A DNA stretch of 64,000 nt from assembly GCF_002142215.1 (NCBI RefSeq), contig NZ_NAST01000004.1, positions 1 to 64,000 on the forward strand, read 5' to 3'. Shown in pieces: positions 7,157 through 14,982 of this stretch. Source of the stretch: Gilliamella sp. N-G2. GTDB taxonomy: Bacteria; Pseudomonadota; Gammaproteobacteria; Enterobacterales; Orbaceae. The position numbers were made by a program, and so were the translations under genes. The first letter of the stretch is position 1. Each line of letters opens with the position of its first letter. Below the pieces are notes generated by a model. That model had not been told where the DNA came from. It made no database searches and worked only from the letters and a program-made list of their open reading frames with translations.

Positions 7157-7602
7157 CACGCCACCTGTTGCATTTTTAATTTTTGATATTCGCTGTCACT
7201 CGGTATTCTCAATCTAAACCCGTTCTGGCTAGCCCAAACTTCAATTTGCTGCAAATAAAAGTGCATTTCACCTGTGTCCAATTCTGATGTTTTTCTTAAC
7301 TGCTGGGTTACGGTTGTCTCACCAGTTAACAGGTTTTTATGCTCGACATTTTCGTAACCTAAAAATGTTTCTTTTAAATCGCGCTTAACACTTTTTGTAG
7401 TGTAGTTATTGGTTTTAGTTCTAGCGTTAGCCTGTTTTGCTAAATCGTCATACCACATGTGAGATAGCGAGTTCTGATCGATACTGCGCTTATCTTTCCA
7501 AATTTTTATAATCAATCTGTATCGTTTGCCGCTTTTAGCTAACTCTAATAGCGTGTTCACAATCGACTTGATATTGCTTTCGTGTAGACAGAGATCATCC
7601 AT
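7156..7602 (-). CDS. ninB: NinB single-strand DNA-binding recombination protein
   Basis: 148 residues from the ATG at 7602 (AGGTG 6 nt upstream; the in-frame GTG at 7611 is part of that ribosome site). The signature KRSIDQNSLSHMWYDDLA and the C-terminal WASQNGFRLRIPSDSEY match NinB (Orf of lambda), which binds SSB-coated single-stranded DNA and supports Red-type recombination. Lies in the nin region with NinG. Confidence 0.92.
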   Translation of the reverse strand: MDDLCLHESNIKSIVNTLLELAKSGKRYRLIIKIWKDKRSIDQNSLSHMWYDDLAKQANARTKTNNYTTKSVKRDLKETFLGYENVEHKNLLTGETTVTQQLRKTSELDTGEMHFYLQQIEVWASQNGFRLRIPSDSEYQKLKMQQVA

Positions 7603-7732
7603 TTTTTTCACCTAATAACTTTCTTTTTTTACAAAACAAACTCAGTGCACAGCGCCAAAGTTGATACGAAAAAATAAAGAAACCATAAGCCGAGAAAGCT
7701 ATAATCACTAAAGTTATTACTTGATCACCCAT
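7595..7732 (-). CDS. Small single-span membrane protein
   Basis: 45 residues. MGDQVITLVIIAFSAYGFFI forms one transmembrane segment, followed by a basic tail (CKKRKLLGEKNG). The ATG follows the stop of the upstream gene by one base and the 3' end overlaps the start of ninB, so it is embedded in the operon. Function unknown. Confidence 0.5.
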   Translation of the reverse strand: MGDQVITLVIIAFSAYGFFIFSYQLWRCALSLFCKKRKLLGEKNG

Positions 7733-7733
7733 G

Positions 7734-7922
7734 CTAGACCTTCACACACTCGAAATTACGCACCTGCACATCAATTTTAGAATTACCAAAACCTTTTTTT
7801 ACAGTAGCGAATGATTTTGCCAATGATTCTTCTGTCATTGGTGAATCACGATTTAATGCAACACTCGCCCATTCCTGATCTCCTTTCTTAACTTCTGCTG
7901 TTATTTGATATTTTTTAGCCAT
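7734..7922 (-). CDS. Hypothetical nin-region protein
   Basis: 62 residues from MAKKYQITAEVKKGDQEW, the start best spaced (about 9 nt) from GGGA; in-frame ATGs exist at 7928 and 7937. Predicted small alpha/beta protein; no family recognised. Confidence 0.55.
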   Translation of the reverse strand: MAKKYQITAEVKKGDQEWASVALNRDSPMTEESLAKSFATVKKGFGNSKIDVQVRNFECVKV

Positions 7923-7942
7923 TTTCATTGTTCCCATTATTT

Positions 7943-8248
7943 CTAAATGTCTTCACCATCGATAAAAAAATCATTTTCAACATGATCAATTTTTTTCCAG
8001 TCGGCGCAATTCGTCTGCAACCGTTCTAATAAACTAATTCCAATTTCACATTTACGTGATTGCCGTCTGTCGTTTATGTTCTCCCTAATAGCGCCACAGT
8101 AGTTATCACAGTAATTTTCACAGGTTATGCATGATCTTGTTGCTACGTTTGAAAAGCACTTAGCTTCGTGATTATCTATACCTTTTTGCGTCTTCCTGAG
8201 TACTTTTAAACAGTGCTCACATTCAAACATTGTCAACTTTCTAGCCAT
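7943..8248 (-). CDS. Cysteine-rich zinc-binding protein
   Basis: 101 residues with a C2-type finger FECEHC...HEAKC (residues 9-31) and a second cluster CITCENYCDNYCGAI (40-55) plus C67. Arrangement suggests two zinc sites. It overlaps the end of the gene upstream by 16 nt. Common type of nin-region gene; no function known. Confidence 0.6.
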   Translation of the reverse strand: MARKLTMFECEHCLKVLRKTQKGIDNHEAKCFSNVATRSCITCENYCDNYCGAIRENINDRRQSRKCEIGISLLERLQTNCADWKKIDHVENDFFIDGEDI

Positions 8249-8436
8249 TTTTGTATTAATTCCCTTAATTTTTCCCTTTCTTCATCAGTAAATTTCTTTA
8301 CTCTTTCTGCTAACTCATATTTAATTTTTGCTACATTTGCGCCACGTTTTCGTATTTTAGTTACATAGTCATATGCTATTTTGTCTAGCATGTGATTAAG
8401 ACCGAATGGGCAGTGATTAACTAACAACTTTCGCAT
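8233..8436 (-). CDS. Hypothetical protein overlapping the 3' end of P
   Basis: 67 residues from the ATG at 8436 (MRKLLVNHCPFGLNHMLDKI). Overlaps P by 20 nt and has no clear ribosome site, so probably coupled. C-terminal half is helical and charged (FTDEEREKLRELIQKWL). Not recognised. Confidence 0.55.
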   Translation of the reverse strand: MRKLLVNHCPFGLNHMLDKIAYDYVTKIRKRGANVAKIKYELAERVKKFTDEEREKLRELIQKWLES

Positions 8437-9100
8437 GACTAAAACCAAATCGCCGTTTTATTTCTTCAAGCTTGGATAACTGCATTTCTTTTGATAGCGG
8501 TCTTTCTTCGACTTTTTTAGGTAAAGCCTTGTTAGGCGTTGGGATGACATAGCCTTTCATTATTTTTTTTGCCATTTCGGCAATCATTTTTTCCGCTCTT
8601 AACTGTAATTTTTCTATCCCTAAATTTTCATCTTGCATTATTCGGTGGAGATCATTTATCAACCAATAATTAGCATCACTTCCGTAGTCGTAATCGCAAA
8701 AATCATCAAATCCCTTGTATTTACCAAATTCAATAACCGCTTTAGTCAAACTTTCTGCGGTTGGTAGTCCATATTGCTCTGCTAACCCTTTTTCACACCA
8801 CCCGATAAATTGCCCTACCGATGGCATAAACGGATTACTTTGTTGTCTGGCTATACGCATACCTGCATTAATCATTGCTGGATTGATGCCATTTTCAATA
8901 AAACCAATTATCCATTGACGTTTAATTGAACTCTCATCATTGTTATTTAAAGTGTGAAACATCGCAGGACACGCCGCTTTAAGTTGTTTAAATAATTTAT
9001 TTACAATCTCGGCAACCTGTTCTTTATGCTGTTGTTTATTTGAATCATCAGCGATATTAACAGGCTTGAACTGCGGAACTAATTCGGTGATATTTTTCAT
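8417..9100 (-). CDS. P: Phage replication protein P
   Basis: 227 residues. The central NGINPAMINAGMRIARQQSNPFMPSVGQFIGWCEKG matches the lambda P family (helicase loaders), which bring host DnaB to the O-bound origin and inhibit it until chaperones release it. ATG overlaps the O stop (TAATG); GGAG lies 10 nt upstream. The C-terminal part diverges. Confidence 0.88.
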   Translation of the reverse strand: MKNITELVPQFKPVNIADDSNKQQHKEQVAEIVNKLFKQLKAACPAMFHTLNNNDESSIKRQWIIGFIENGINPAMINAGMRIARQQSNPFMPSVGQFIGWCEKGLAEQYGLPTAESLTKAVIEFGKYKGFDDFCDYDYGSDANYWLINDLHRIMQDENLGIEKLQLRAEKMIAEMAKKIMKGYVIPTPNKALPKKVEERPLSKEMQLSKLEEIKRRFGFSHAKVVS

Positions 9101-9819
9101 TAAAACATTTCTCCATTAAGATCATTTATCCACGAAGTGTCACTAACAGGGCTTCCTGTGGTTAGGGCGTTTTTTAGTGGAAAAAGACCTTGCCAACCGT
9201 TCATAATGGATCGGTTTATCATGGCTTCGGGGTTTTCTTGTTCCTCTAACATTTGAGATTGTTTTATCCACGATTGTGGTTGTAGTTTTTTACCTAACGA
9301 ATTTCTGTAATCAATCCAGTTACACCAAACATCCAAACTCACATTTTGAGGTTTGACAGAAATCGGATCAAAAACAGTATTTCTTTTTTTTGTAATATTG
9401 TTTTTTATATTGTCTTTTGTAGAGTGACATTTTTTGTTACTGGTGGTAGGTACATTTTTTGTCACTGGTTCAGTGCATTTTTTGCTACTAGTAACATTTT
9501 TTGTACCTGCATTTTTTGTTACTGGTTCGGACAGCTCTAAAACTAGTGAATATTCAGTTATTCCACCATTATTTTTAATGGTATTAATTAACCCTAAATT
9601 AGCTAATTCAGTTAAAGCCGTGTAAATAGTCCGCTTGTCCTTAATTCCCAAATAATCCATAAACTGTGAAGCACTAATTTTGTCGCTACTTTTACCCCAC
9701 CCAGTAGTTTTACGGGTTATTAATAGATAACAGCGCAACGCATTAGCTGACATTTTCGCCATTAATTCATCAACTACAGCATTAGGAACTTGAAAGGAAT
9801 TAGCTATAAACTGACTCAT
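9100..9819 (-). CDS. O: Phage replication initiator O
   Basis: 239 residues. N-terminal winged-helix domain (VPNAVVDELMAKMSANALRCYLL...DKRTIYTALTELANLGLI) typical of phage replication protein O; a linker rich in T/K/N encoded by iterons (residues about 97-132); and a C-terminal domain presumed to contact P. It binds iterons within its own gene and starts bidirectional replication together with P and DnaB. Partner P is encoded next. Confidence 0.88.
   Translation of the reverse strand: MSQFIANSFQVPNAVVDELMAKMSANALRCYLLITRKTTGWGKSSDKISASQFMDYLGIKDKRTIYTALTELANLGLINTIKNNGGITEYSLVLELSEPVTKNAGTKNVTSSKKCTEPVTKNVPTTSNKKCHSTKDNIKNNITKKRNTVFDPISVKPQNVSLDVWCNWIDYRNSLGKKLQPQSWIKQSQMLEEQENPEAMINRSIMNGWQGLFPLKNALTTGSPVSDTSWINDLNGEMF
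9370..9526. other. Phage replication origin: five iterons plus AT-rich stretch inside O
   Basis: Five near-identical copies of RCATTTTTTGYYACTRGT start at 9427, 9452, 9475, 9494 (shorter: ACATTTTTTGTACC) and 9509. An AT-rich tract (9370-9420) lies immediately beyond, downstream in the O reading direction, as in lambda ori. Seen directly; origin role inferred from lambda O biology. Confidence 0.75.
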
Positions 9820-10036
9820 TACTCACCTCTTATCGAATACTCAGCGTACTGAACACCATTCTTATGAACTAGGCGACTATCAATTTCAAACCCAGCTTTT
9901 TTAAGATCATAGATACGCGCACCTAATCTAAAACAGCCATATAGATTCAAAGCTTGCATTGGGTTTATGCTTTTCCCACTTTGCAAATGTGATAATATTT
10001 TTTCGCACTGACTTTGTGTTTTTTAGTTTTCAGCAT
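9819..10036 (-). pseudogene. Phage HTH protein gene with a one-base frameshift in an A run
   Basis: The frame ending at 9819 encodes KTQSQCEKILSHLQSGKSIN then PMQALNLYGCFRLGARIYDL, a familiar small phage HTH protein of the region between cro and O. There is no start codon in that frame before the conserved N-terminus; an ATG at 10036 lies in another frame that stops at GKA*. Adding one A to the run in CTAAAAAACAC would join ATG and the conserved frame. Either a genuine null allele, a sequencing homopolymer error, or slippage. An internal ATG (9959) leaves only 46 residues. Confidence 0.6.
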
Positions 10037-10041
10037 AATAA

Positions 10042-10266
10042 TTACCCATTACGAACAATTGACCAATTAACATCAGGGCGAAGGTCTTCACATCGAACCT
10101 TTCCTTGTGATTGATTTTCAATTTCAATACAAATTTTTATTCCCAAATTTGAACTGCGATTGCTTATTTTTTTTCTTAAATAGTTAATTGTTGTACCGCA
10201 ACTAAAAGCGAATTTTTTTTGCTCCTCTGGTTTCATTGTTTTTAAAAATAGTCTCAAATTCTCCAT
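10042..10266 (-). CDS. cro: Cro-like (YdaS-type) repressor
   Basis: 74 residues. KKFAFSCGTTINYLRKKIS is the HTH and GKVRCEDLRPDVNWSIVR the characteristic tail of YdaS/Cro-type proteins in lambdoid prophages. Diverges from cI across a 124-bp region with four operator copies. It would bind those operators, shut off cI and allow lytic growth. Confidence 0.8.
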   Translation of the reverse strand: MENLRLFLKTMKPEEQKKFAFSCGTTINYLRKKISNRSSNLGIKICIEIENQSQGKVRCEDLRPDVNWSIVRNG

Positions 10267-10272
10267 AAATTG

Positions 10273-10352
10273 ACCTTTTGGTTTTATTTTTATTTGAATA
10301 ATACCAAAAGGTCATATTAAAATCAACACCTTTTGGTTGTTTACCTTTTGGT
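10273..10352. promoter_or_regulatory. Right operator cluster between cro and cI
   Basis: Four copies of the dyad ACCTTTTGGT: 10273-10282, 10303-10312 (inverted, ACCAAAAGGT), 10328-10337 and 10343-10352. The same motif recurs beyond cI at 11224-11290 and, in this window, I noticed it only there, supporting CI/Cro operators. Confidence 0.8.
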
Positions 10353-10390
10353 AAAGTTTTTTTATGATTAACCGATAACAAGGAGTACAT

Positions 10391-11107
10391 ATGAATAAAT
10401 TTGAAATTAGACGTTTAAATCTAATCCGCTTAAAAGATGAATACTGTGACGGAAAGATTGTAAATCTTGCTAGAGTATTGAATAAAGATCAGGGTTATGT
10501 TTCAAGGCTTCTATATGAAGAAGGGAAAAAATATAAAAAAAATATTGCTGATAAATTAGTTAGCGATATTGAGTCTTCATTCGGTCTGCAAAGAGGATGG
10601 TTGGATGGTTTAACTTCAGATAGTAATCAACCAATAAAACAAAATATAAATAAAAAAAATAATGGAAATGATGGAGTGAAAATAGAAGTACTAGATATCA
10701 GTGCAAGCTGTGGAAACGGCGTTATAACCGAGCGAGAGTTCGCAAGCGTTTTAAGATCAATAGAATTTACGCATGAGTTCGCATTGAAAATGTTCGGTAG
10801 AAGATCGACAGATCTTATTAAAGTGATTACTGCAAAAGGTGATAGCATGACACCTACTATAAAGTCAGGCGCTAATGTTTTTGTCGATACTAAAATAAAT
10901 TATTTTGATGGCGATGGTGTTTATGTGTTTATTTTTGATAATGAAATATATATCAAGCGACTTCAAATCACGGGAACTGAAATAATTGTTATATCTGACA
11001 ATTCTATTTATGAAAAATGGAGATTAGATAAGCAATGTATGAATAACTTTTATATTCAAGGCAAAGTTATAATAGGACAAAATATAGAATATATCTATTT
11101 TGATTAG
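10391..11107 (+). CDS. cI: CI-type repressor with S24 autoprotease domain
   Basis: 238 residues. N-terminal HTH (NLARVLNKDQGYVSRLLYEEG, about 25-45). C-terminal LexA-like peptidase with catalytic Ser in GDSMTPTI and Lys in IYIKRLQ; a Cys-Gly pair at SASCGNGV is the likely self-cleavage site. It maintains lysogeny by binding operators on both sides of its gene; RecA-stimulated cleavage would induce the prophage. AAGGAG precedes the ATG. Confidence 0.92.
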   Translation: MNKFEIRRLNLIRLKDEYCDGKIVNLARVLNKDQGYVSRLLYEEGKKYKKNIADKLVSDIESSFGLQRGWLDGLTSDSNQPIKQNINKKNNGNDGVKIEVLDISASCGNGVITEREFASVLRSIEFTHEFALKMFGRRSTDLIKVITAKGDSMTPTIKSGANVFVDTKINYFDGDGVYVFIFDNEIYIKRLQITGTEIIVISDNSIYEKWRLDKQCMNNFYIQGKVIIGQNIEYIYFD

Positions 11108-11126
11108 CATCTATTTTTTCAATTTC

Positions 11127-11148
11127 AACCGCTTAAATGCGGTTTTTT
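11127..11148 (+). terminator. Terminator of cI
   Basis: AACCGC-TTAAAT-GCGGTT followed by Ts, 20 nt after the cI stop. Confidence 0.85.
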
Positions 11149-11223
11149 GTACCTACCCCCTTTTACTGGTCAAAAAACAAGCAATCAGAAAAATAAATTA
11201 CCTCTAAAAAACAATTATTTATT

Positions 11224-11290
11224 ACCTTTAGGTCATATTTTTAATAAATTATATGACCTTTTGGTGTTTACTTAATTATGACCTTTTGGT
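11224..11290. promoter_or_regulatory. Left-type operator cluster ahead of the rightward early operon
   Basis: Copies ACCTTTAGGT (11224-11233), ACCTTTTGGT (11256-11265) and ACCTTTTGGT (11281-11290). Two are preceded by ATG(A), giving ATGACCTTTTGGT. This is the counterpart of lambda OL, with CI controlling both early operons. Confidence 0.75.
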
Positions 11291-11311
11291 AATATTTACA
11301 CATCGAAACAA

Positions 11312-11345
11312 AACAACTTCCCAAAAAGTTGTTGCTCTTTAAAAA
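11312..11345 (+). promoter_or_regulatory. nut-like antitermination site: hairpin plus boxA
   Basis: Hairpin AACAACTT/AAGTTGTT (11312-11333) runs into TTGCTCTTTAAAAA (11332-11345), a near match to the boxA consensus TGCTCTTTAACA that loads Nus factors. It lies just after the left-type operators, where lambda has nutL. No N gene is recognised. The leader 11346-11586 shows no other gene. Confidence 0.55.
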
Positions 11346-11586
11346 TTAGGTTTAGTTGAAAGTAATGTTAAAGCGTGATGAAAGCGAAGTTACAGTACCG
11401 AGTAATCTTATGTAAAGGTTATGTCCCAGCAAAAAATAGCACCAAATATTGTATATCCCTGTGAAGTGAACAAGCAATATTTAGGTAAAAGGGCAATAAA
11501 CATAATCTGCATTACAAGTAAACTTAAAACAATAAATTTAGTAATCACTAGGAATATTATTAATAAATTATTAAAGGGAAAACATA

Positions 11587-11811
11587 ATGAATAAAATTTT
11601 AACTTTTCATTCTAATAATGAAAAACCTAAAACCGATTGTAAAAATAAAATAGCCTTATTGTATAATCCATGTGATGGTTATCACTTAGCTGAATGGATC
11701 TCTTTCAATGATAATGATGAATTTGAAGGCTTCTATTCATTTAAAGGAAATCGATTCAGTGATAATTTTTATACATTATGGGCTATTCTTCCTGATTTTT
11801 TAGAGAATTAA
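11587..11811 (+). CDS. First gene of the rightward early operon, unknown
   Basis: 74 residues, AAAGGG 7 nt before the ATG. Aromatic and acidic (DNDEFEGFYSFKGNRFSDNFYTLWAIL). No family recognised. Its position after nut-like leader is where small N-like or host-takeover proteins lie, but it is not basic as N proteins are. Its end overlaps the convergent 11783-12736 gene by 29 nt. Confidence 0.6.
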   Translation: MNKILTFHSNNEKPKTDCKNKIALLYNPCDGYHLAEWISFNDNDEFEGFYSFKGNRFSDNFYTLWAILPDFLEN

Positions 11812-12736
11812 TAAAATTAGAAAGACGATTGATATTGACATTTTTATCACTACCAGCGTAATAATCTACCAATTTTGAATATAAAGGATCAAAATTTTGT
11901 TTTACAAAAAACTTTTTAGTATTTTCGACAATAAAATTAATTCTTTTAAAATTTGATTCTATATTATTAGCTCTTTTTGCAATCTCACTTAACTTTTTAT
12001 AATCTCTTGTTGGATTGTTAAGATCTATATTGTCAATGAGTCGCAAAGTGTCCCTAATGTCATCCAAAACTAACCTTTTTAATTCATCTGATTGGGACAA
12101 AACTGAGATATATTTAACTTCTCCAAGTGTTATTTCTACGAAATATGGTGGTTTTTTTCCTTGAGCTTTAAAAATTTCAGCTTCTTTGGGGGTTGCAACA
12201 CGATCAACGGTTACTTTGCCATCTAAAGTCCTTTTCATTCTGTCTAATTCTTTGTATGCGAATTGACCGATAACAGATGGGGAAAATATTCTAGTTAACG
12301 TTTCCCAAGCCCATCTTGCATTATTACCTGATTTGTTATAGTGAAATATTAATTGTTCATACCATTTGTCTAAATTATCTCGGGAATTTGATATTATATT
12401 AAGGTTATTTTCAATTTCTAATTCAGTTTTATAGCTTTTCCTTAATGTGGAAAAATGAATATGACCGAAAATTCTTTCACCACAATTATTCCCGATATTT
12501 GTTTCTTCTTCTGTTGACGTTAATACAATAAAACCTTTTTTATGAGGTTGATTGCAATCAGTTAAACTGCAATGTATTTCTTCATCAAATTCATAGCTTC
12601 CTATAACTTTAACTAACTCTTTACCTTTGGGGTCAAAAATAGAAACAAATTTCTCTCTTTTTTTGATTTCATCAAAATCATACAACTGAATAAAGCCAGT
12701 ACTAGAATTAATATTTATTATTCCCTTTGGAGGCAT
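11783..12736 (-). CDS. Unknown protein on the opposite strand within the early region
   Basis: 317 residues. N-terminal half contains CSLTDCNQPHKKGF and NIGNNCGERIFG, a possible Cys/His metal site; the C-terminal half is helical and basic. It is the only minus-strand gene in the 11.5-22.2 kb operon and converges with its neighbour, so it is transcribed independently, possibly from the repressed prophage. That is the usual place for superinfection immunity genes. Function unknown; defence role is inference. Confidence 0.75.
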   Translation of the reverse strand: MPPKGIININSSTGFIQLYDFDEIKKREKFVSIFDPKGKELVKVIGSYEFDEEIHCSLTDCNQPHKKGFIVLTSTEEETNIGNNCGERIFGHIHFSTLRKSYKTELEIENNLNIISNSRDNLDKWYEQLIFHYNKSGNNARWAWETLTRIFSPSVIGQFAYKELDRMKRTLDGKVTVDRVATPKEAEIFKAQGKKPPYFVEITLGEVKYISVLSQSDELKRLVLDDIRDTLRLIDNIDLNNPTRDYKKLSEIAKRANNIESNFKRINFIVENTKKFFVKQNFDPLYSKLVDYYAGSDKNVNINRLSNFINSLKNQEE

Positions 12737-12938
12737 GCAGAAATACCTAACTTATTATGTTTAAAGATGATTCTATCATACCAACAAAAAGGCAACCTAT
12801 CAAAATAAAAACGGTTTTAATAACAAAGTTCTTTAGTAAATAGATTGCTAATTAGTATTCAAATCAAAGCCCATTTAAACAAGTGGGCTTGAGTTTGAAA
12901 TTACTGACAGCTGGAAAGACAGCACTCTACATCCTTTT

Positions 12939-12960
12939 GCCCCAGAAATGGGGCTTTTTT
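12939..12960 (+). terminator. Intrinsic terminator in the early operon
   Basis: GCCCC-AGAAAT-GGGGC then TTTTTT. A hairpin AAGCCCA/TGGGCTT (12867-12890) lies upstream; otherwise 12737-12938 contains no gene. Confidence 0.85.
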
Positions 12961-12970
12961 CGAGGTGATT

Positions 12971-13135
12971 ATGACTAATAAGGATTTTGTCAATGTGAAA
13001 ACTAAAGATAGGTTTCGCAATGATTATCAACTAACAGAAAGTGAAGTTAAATTTGCCCTATTTTGCACTTTTATTGTTGTATTTAGTAGCTTGTTTGGTT
13101 TGTTTTATTGGATTTTGCAAATAGCAACGAGGTGA
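12971..13135 (+). CDS. Small membrane protein
   Basis: 54 residues, one transmembrane helix about 29-50 (ALFCTFIVVFSSLFGLFYWI). GAGGTG lies just upstream, and the gene ends 3 nt before the next start. Comparable small membrane proteins occur in early left operons of lambdoid phages. Confidence 0.6.
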   Translation: MTNKDFVNVKTKDRFRNDYQLTESEVKFALFCTFIVVFSSLFGLFYWILQIATR

Positions 13136-13138
13136 TTT

Positions 13139-13414
13139 ATGTCGTTACAAAGAGCTGTAGAGAATAATTACGAAAAAGCATATTGCAACATGATGAATGA
13201 TGCAGAGATGCAAGATGCAAAAGAAGAATGGATTGAAAGTCGAGCAGAAGAGCTAATTAAAAACTTCGATAATGACAATGACTGGCAAATTATTGAGCTA
13301 CTAAAAATCAAGCTAGAAAGCAAAAGTATTGATGCTGATATCTATAACCAATTTGTGACCGATATTTGTTATTCACAAGCCAAATTCGAATTTAATAAAA
13401 AGTTTAAGCATTAA
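13139..13414 (+). CDS. Hypothetical early protein
   Basis: 91 residues, helical and acidic (KEEWIESRAEELIKNFDNDNDW). GAGGTG 5 nt before ATG. Not recognised. Confidence 0.65.
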   Translation: MSLQRAVENNYEKAYCNMMNDAEMQDAKEEWIESRAEELIKNFDNDNDWQIIELLKIKLESKSIDADIYNQFVTDICYSQAKFEFNKKFKH

Positions 13415-13464
13415 GGCTTGGCGCCTGCCTAAAAAGCGCTGTTTATTTATTTCTATCATCCTTT

Positions 13465-13487
13465 GCCCTCTTTATGAGGGCTTTTTT
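13465..13487 (+). terminator. Intrinsic terminator in the early operon
   Basis: GCCCTC-TTTAT-GAGGGC then TTTTTT, preceded by CATCCTTT as are the other two terminators of this stretch. Confidence 0.85.
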
Positions 13488-13488
13488 A

Positions 13489-13637
13489 AATAATTCTTAT
13501 GGAGAGGTGCAGTGGACGGAGTGACTACCGAAAACAATTCAAATAATTATAGCAGATACGCCCGCCTAGCGTTTTATTGAAAAAAATCTGTAGAGGTTTA
13601 GCTGTCTAGTCAACAGCGCCTCGCCATAAGAATTATT
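13489..13637 (+). ncRNA. Structured RNA candidate closed by a 22-bp stem
   Basis: AATAATTCTTATGG (13489-13502) pairs exactly with CCATAAGAATTATT (13624-13637), and the stem continues inward through GAGGTGC/GCGCCTC with one mismatch and one G-U. Inside are smaller pairings such as CGG...CCG (13517-13530). There is no ORF. The closed structure lies between two terminators. An RNase III target or a trans-acting small RNA are possibilities; nothing known recognised. Confidence 0.5.
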
Positions 13638-13656
13638 AAATTTACTACATCCACTT

Positions 13657-13676
13657 GCCCTCTCATGAGGGCTTTT
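13657..13676 (+). terminator. Terminator-like hairpin
   Basis: GCCCTC-TCAT-GAGGGC then TTTT; weaker U run than its neighbours. Confidence 0.6.
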
Positions 13677-13690
13677 ACAGGGTTAAAACA

Positions 13691-13918
13691 ATGAATTACA
13701 CAGAATGGAAACGAGAATATTTAGAACTGTTAATTGAGTTAATAAAACAGCATGAGTATTCAAAAGATTACACGCAAACTTATATCTATGGATTAGGACA
13801 TGAATTGCTAGAACGTAGCGGGTTTTTTGAAGATTTTGGACACTGGGAAGTAACGCCTCCAGCACAGGCAGTACAGGAAAGTTTTGAATTATGGCTAACA
13901 GATTATTTTGAGGATTAA
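13691..13918 (+). CDS. Hypothetical early protein
   Basis: 75 residues from the ATG at 13691 (AGGG upstream). The longer in-frame start at 13655 would read through the terminator hairpin and is rejected. Helical, rich in Y/E/L. Not recognised. Confidence 0.65.
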   Translation: MNYTEWKREYLELLIELIKQHEYSKDYTQTYIYGLGHELLERSGFFEDFGHWEVTPPAQAVQESFELWLTDYFED

Positions 13919-13921
13919 ATC

Positions 13922-14089
13922 ATGAGCGCATCAAAAGAAAAAACCAACAAAAATGATACTTATTCAGAATGTAAAAAATTAATTCAATCATTTTCAATCA
14001 GATGCCCTTTTTGTAACGCAGAGGCTGTTCTATATAAATATTCAGATGATTCCGAGCGAATAGAGTGCTTTGGTAATTTACATGAATAA
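13922..14089 (+). CDS. Small zinc-ribbon protein
   Basis: 55 residues with RCPFCNAEAVLY and a later IECFGN; resembles Lar-like (restriction alleviation) zinc ribbons in having CPFC and a single later Cys, but the second pair is incomplete. Starts 3 nt after the previous stop. Confidence 0.5.
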   Translation: MSASKEKTNKNDTYSECKKLIQSFSIRCPFCNAEAVLYKYSDDSERIECFGNLHE

Positions 14090-14123
14090 CTAAAAAATCA
14101 CATCCAGGATTGAGGAATAAATT

Positions 14124-14477
14124 ATGAACAGATTAGAAATAACAAAACGTAACGAAGAAAAAATACTTAATTCATTTTATAGCGAGTTAAGGGAACATGG
14201 ATTTTCATTCTCAGCTCATGACGGCGAATTCTCTCATAAAATTAACTCATTCGAGGATATTTTAGATCTATTTCACGATCTGGACGAGATGAGTATTTAT
14301 GTGCAAAAAGGCGATTTAAAAGCAAGTGCATCGTTCATATTTGGAAATGGAGAATTTGGGATTTTTTGTATGTATTTCCATTCTGATTCATTAACAAATT
14401 ATTTAACTCAAACAGAGCTACTTATGGAGCAACTAGTAGATGAAAAAAATGAAAATAATTGGTGTTTACTTGATTAG
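14124..14477 (+). CDS. Hypothetical early protein
   Basis: 117 residues, acidic (FEDILDLFHDLDEMSIYV), predicted alpha/beta. GAGGAA upstream. No family recognised. Confidence 0.65.
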   Translation: MNRLEITKRNEEKILNSFYSELREHGFSFSAHDGEFSHKINSFEDILDLFHDLDEMSIYVQKGDLKASASFIFGNGEFGIFCMYFHSDSLTNYLTQTELLMEQLVDEKNENNWCLLD

Positions 14478-14493
14478 GTAATGGGGAAAAACA

Positions 14494-14982
14494 ATGGTTA
14501 ATGAACAAGTTATTGAACGGTTGAAGAAAGGTGATTGGTATGTTGAGTGCAAGGCTGAACAAGATGCTGATTTAGTTTTACAAGCTTGTGATGAGGCGAG
14601 AATAAAATGGCGTAATGGTTATAAAGCAACGGAATATAAACCATATAACTACCCAGTAGATATTGGTTTTTATGGTGAGGACAATAGGATAACTCACACC
14701 ATAAAATATTTTAAGAAAAGTGAGAACGAAAACATCACCAACTGGTTCTTTAATGCTATAAAAAATAATGACAGTAAATTAATACCTCAGAACGAAGAAC
14801 AAGAACATTTAGTTCAAATGTTGTTAGCAAAACTGCAGGGCATTCCTGTTGAATATTGGTCAACTGTTCATTATAAATGGCTTGATTCTAAGCACGATGC
14901 AATAACCGCTAGCGCTATATACCGTATAAAACCAACTTTTAACCAAGAAACATCATTAACAGAACGACCAGAGGATGTATAG
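14494..14982 (+). CDS. Hypothetical early protein with YRIKP end
   Basis: 162 residues. The C-terminal half (WLDSKHDAITASAIYRIKPTF) resembles the conserved tail shared by several phage early proteins. No catalytic motif. Stop directly abuts the next start (TAG ATG). Confidence 0.65.
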   Translation: MVNEQVIERLKKGDWYVECKAEQDADLVLQACDEARIKWRNGYKATEYKPYNYPVDIGFYGEDNRITHTIKYFKKSENENITNWFFNAIKNNDSKLIPQNEEQEHLVQMLLAKLQGIPVEYWSTVHYKWLDSKHDAITASAIYRIKPTFNQETSLTERPEDV

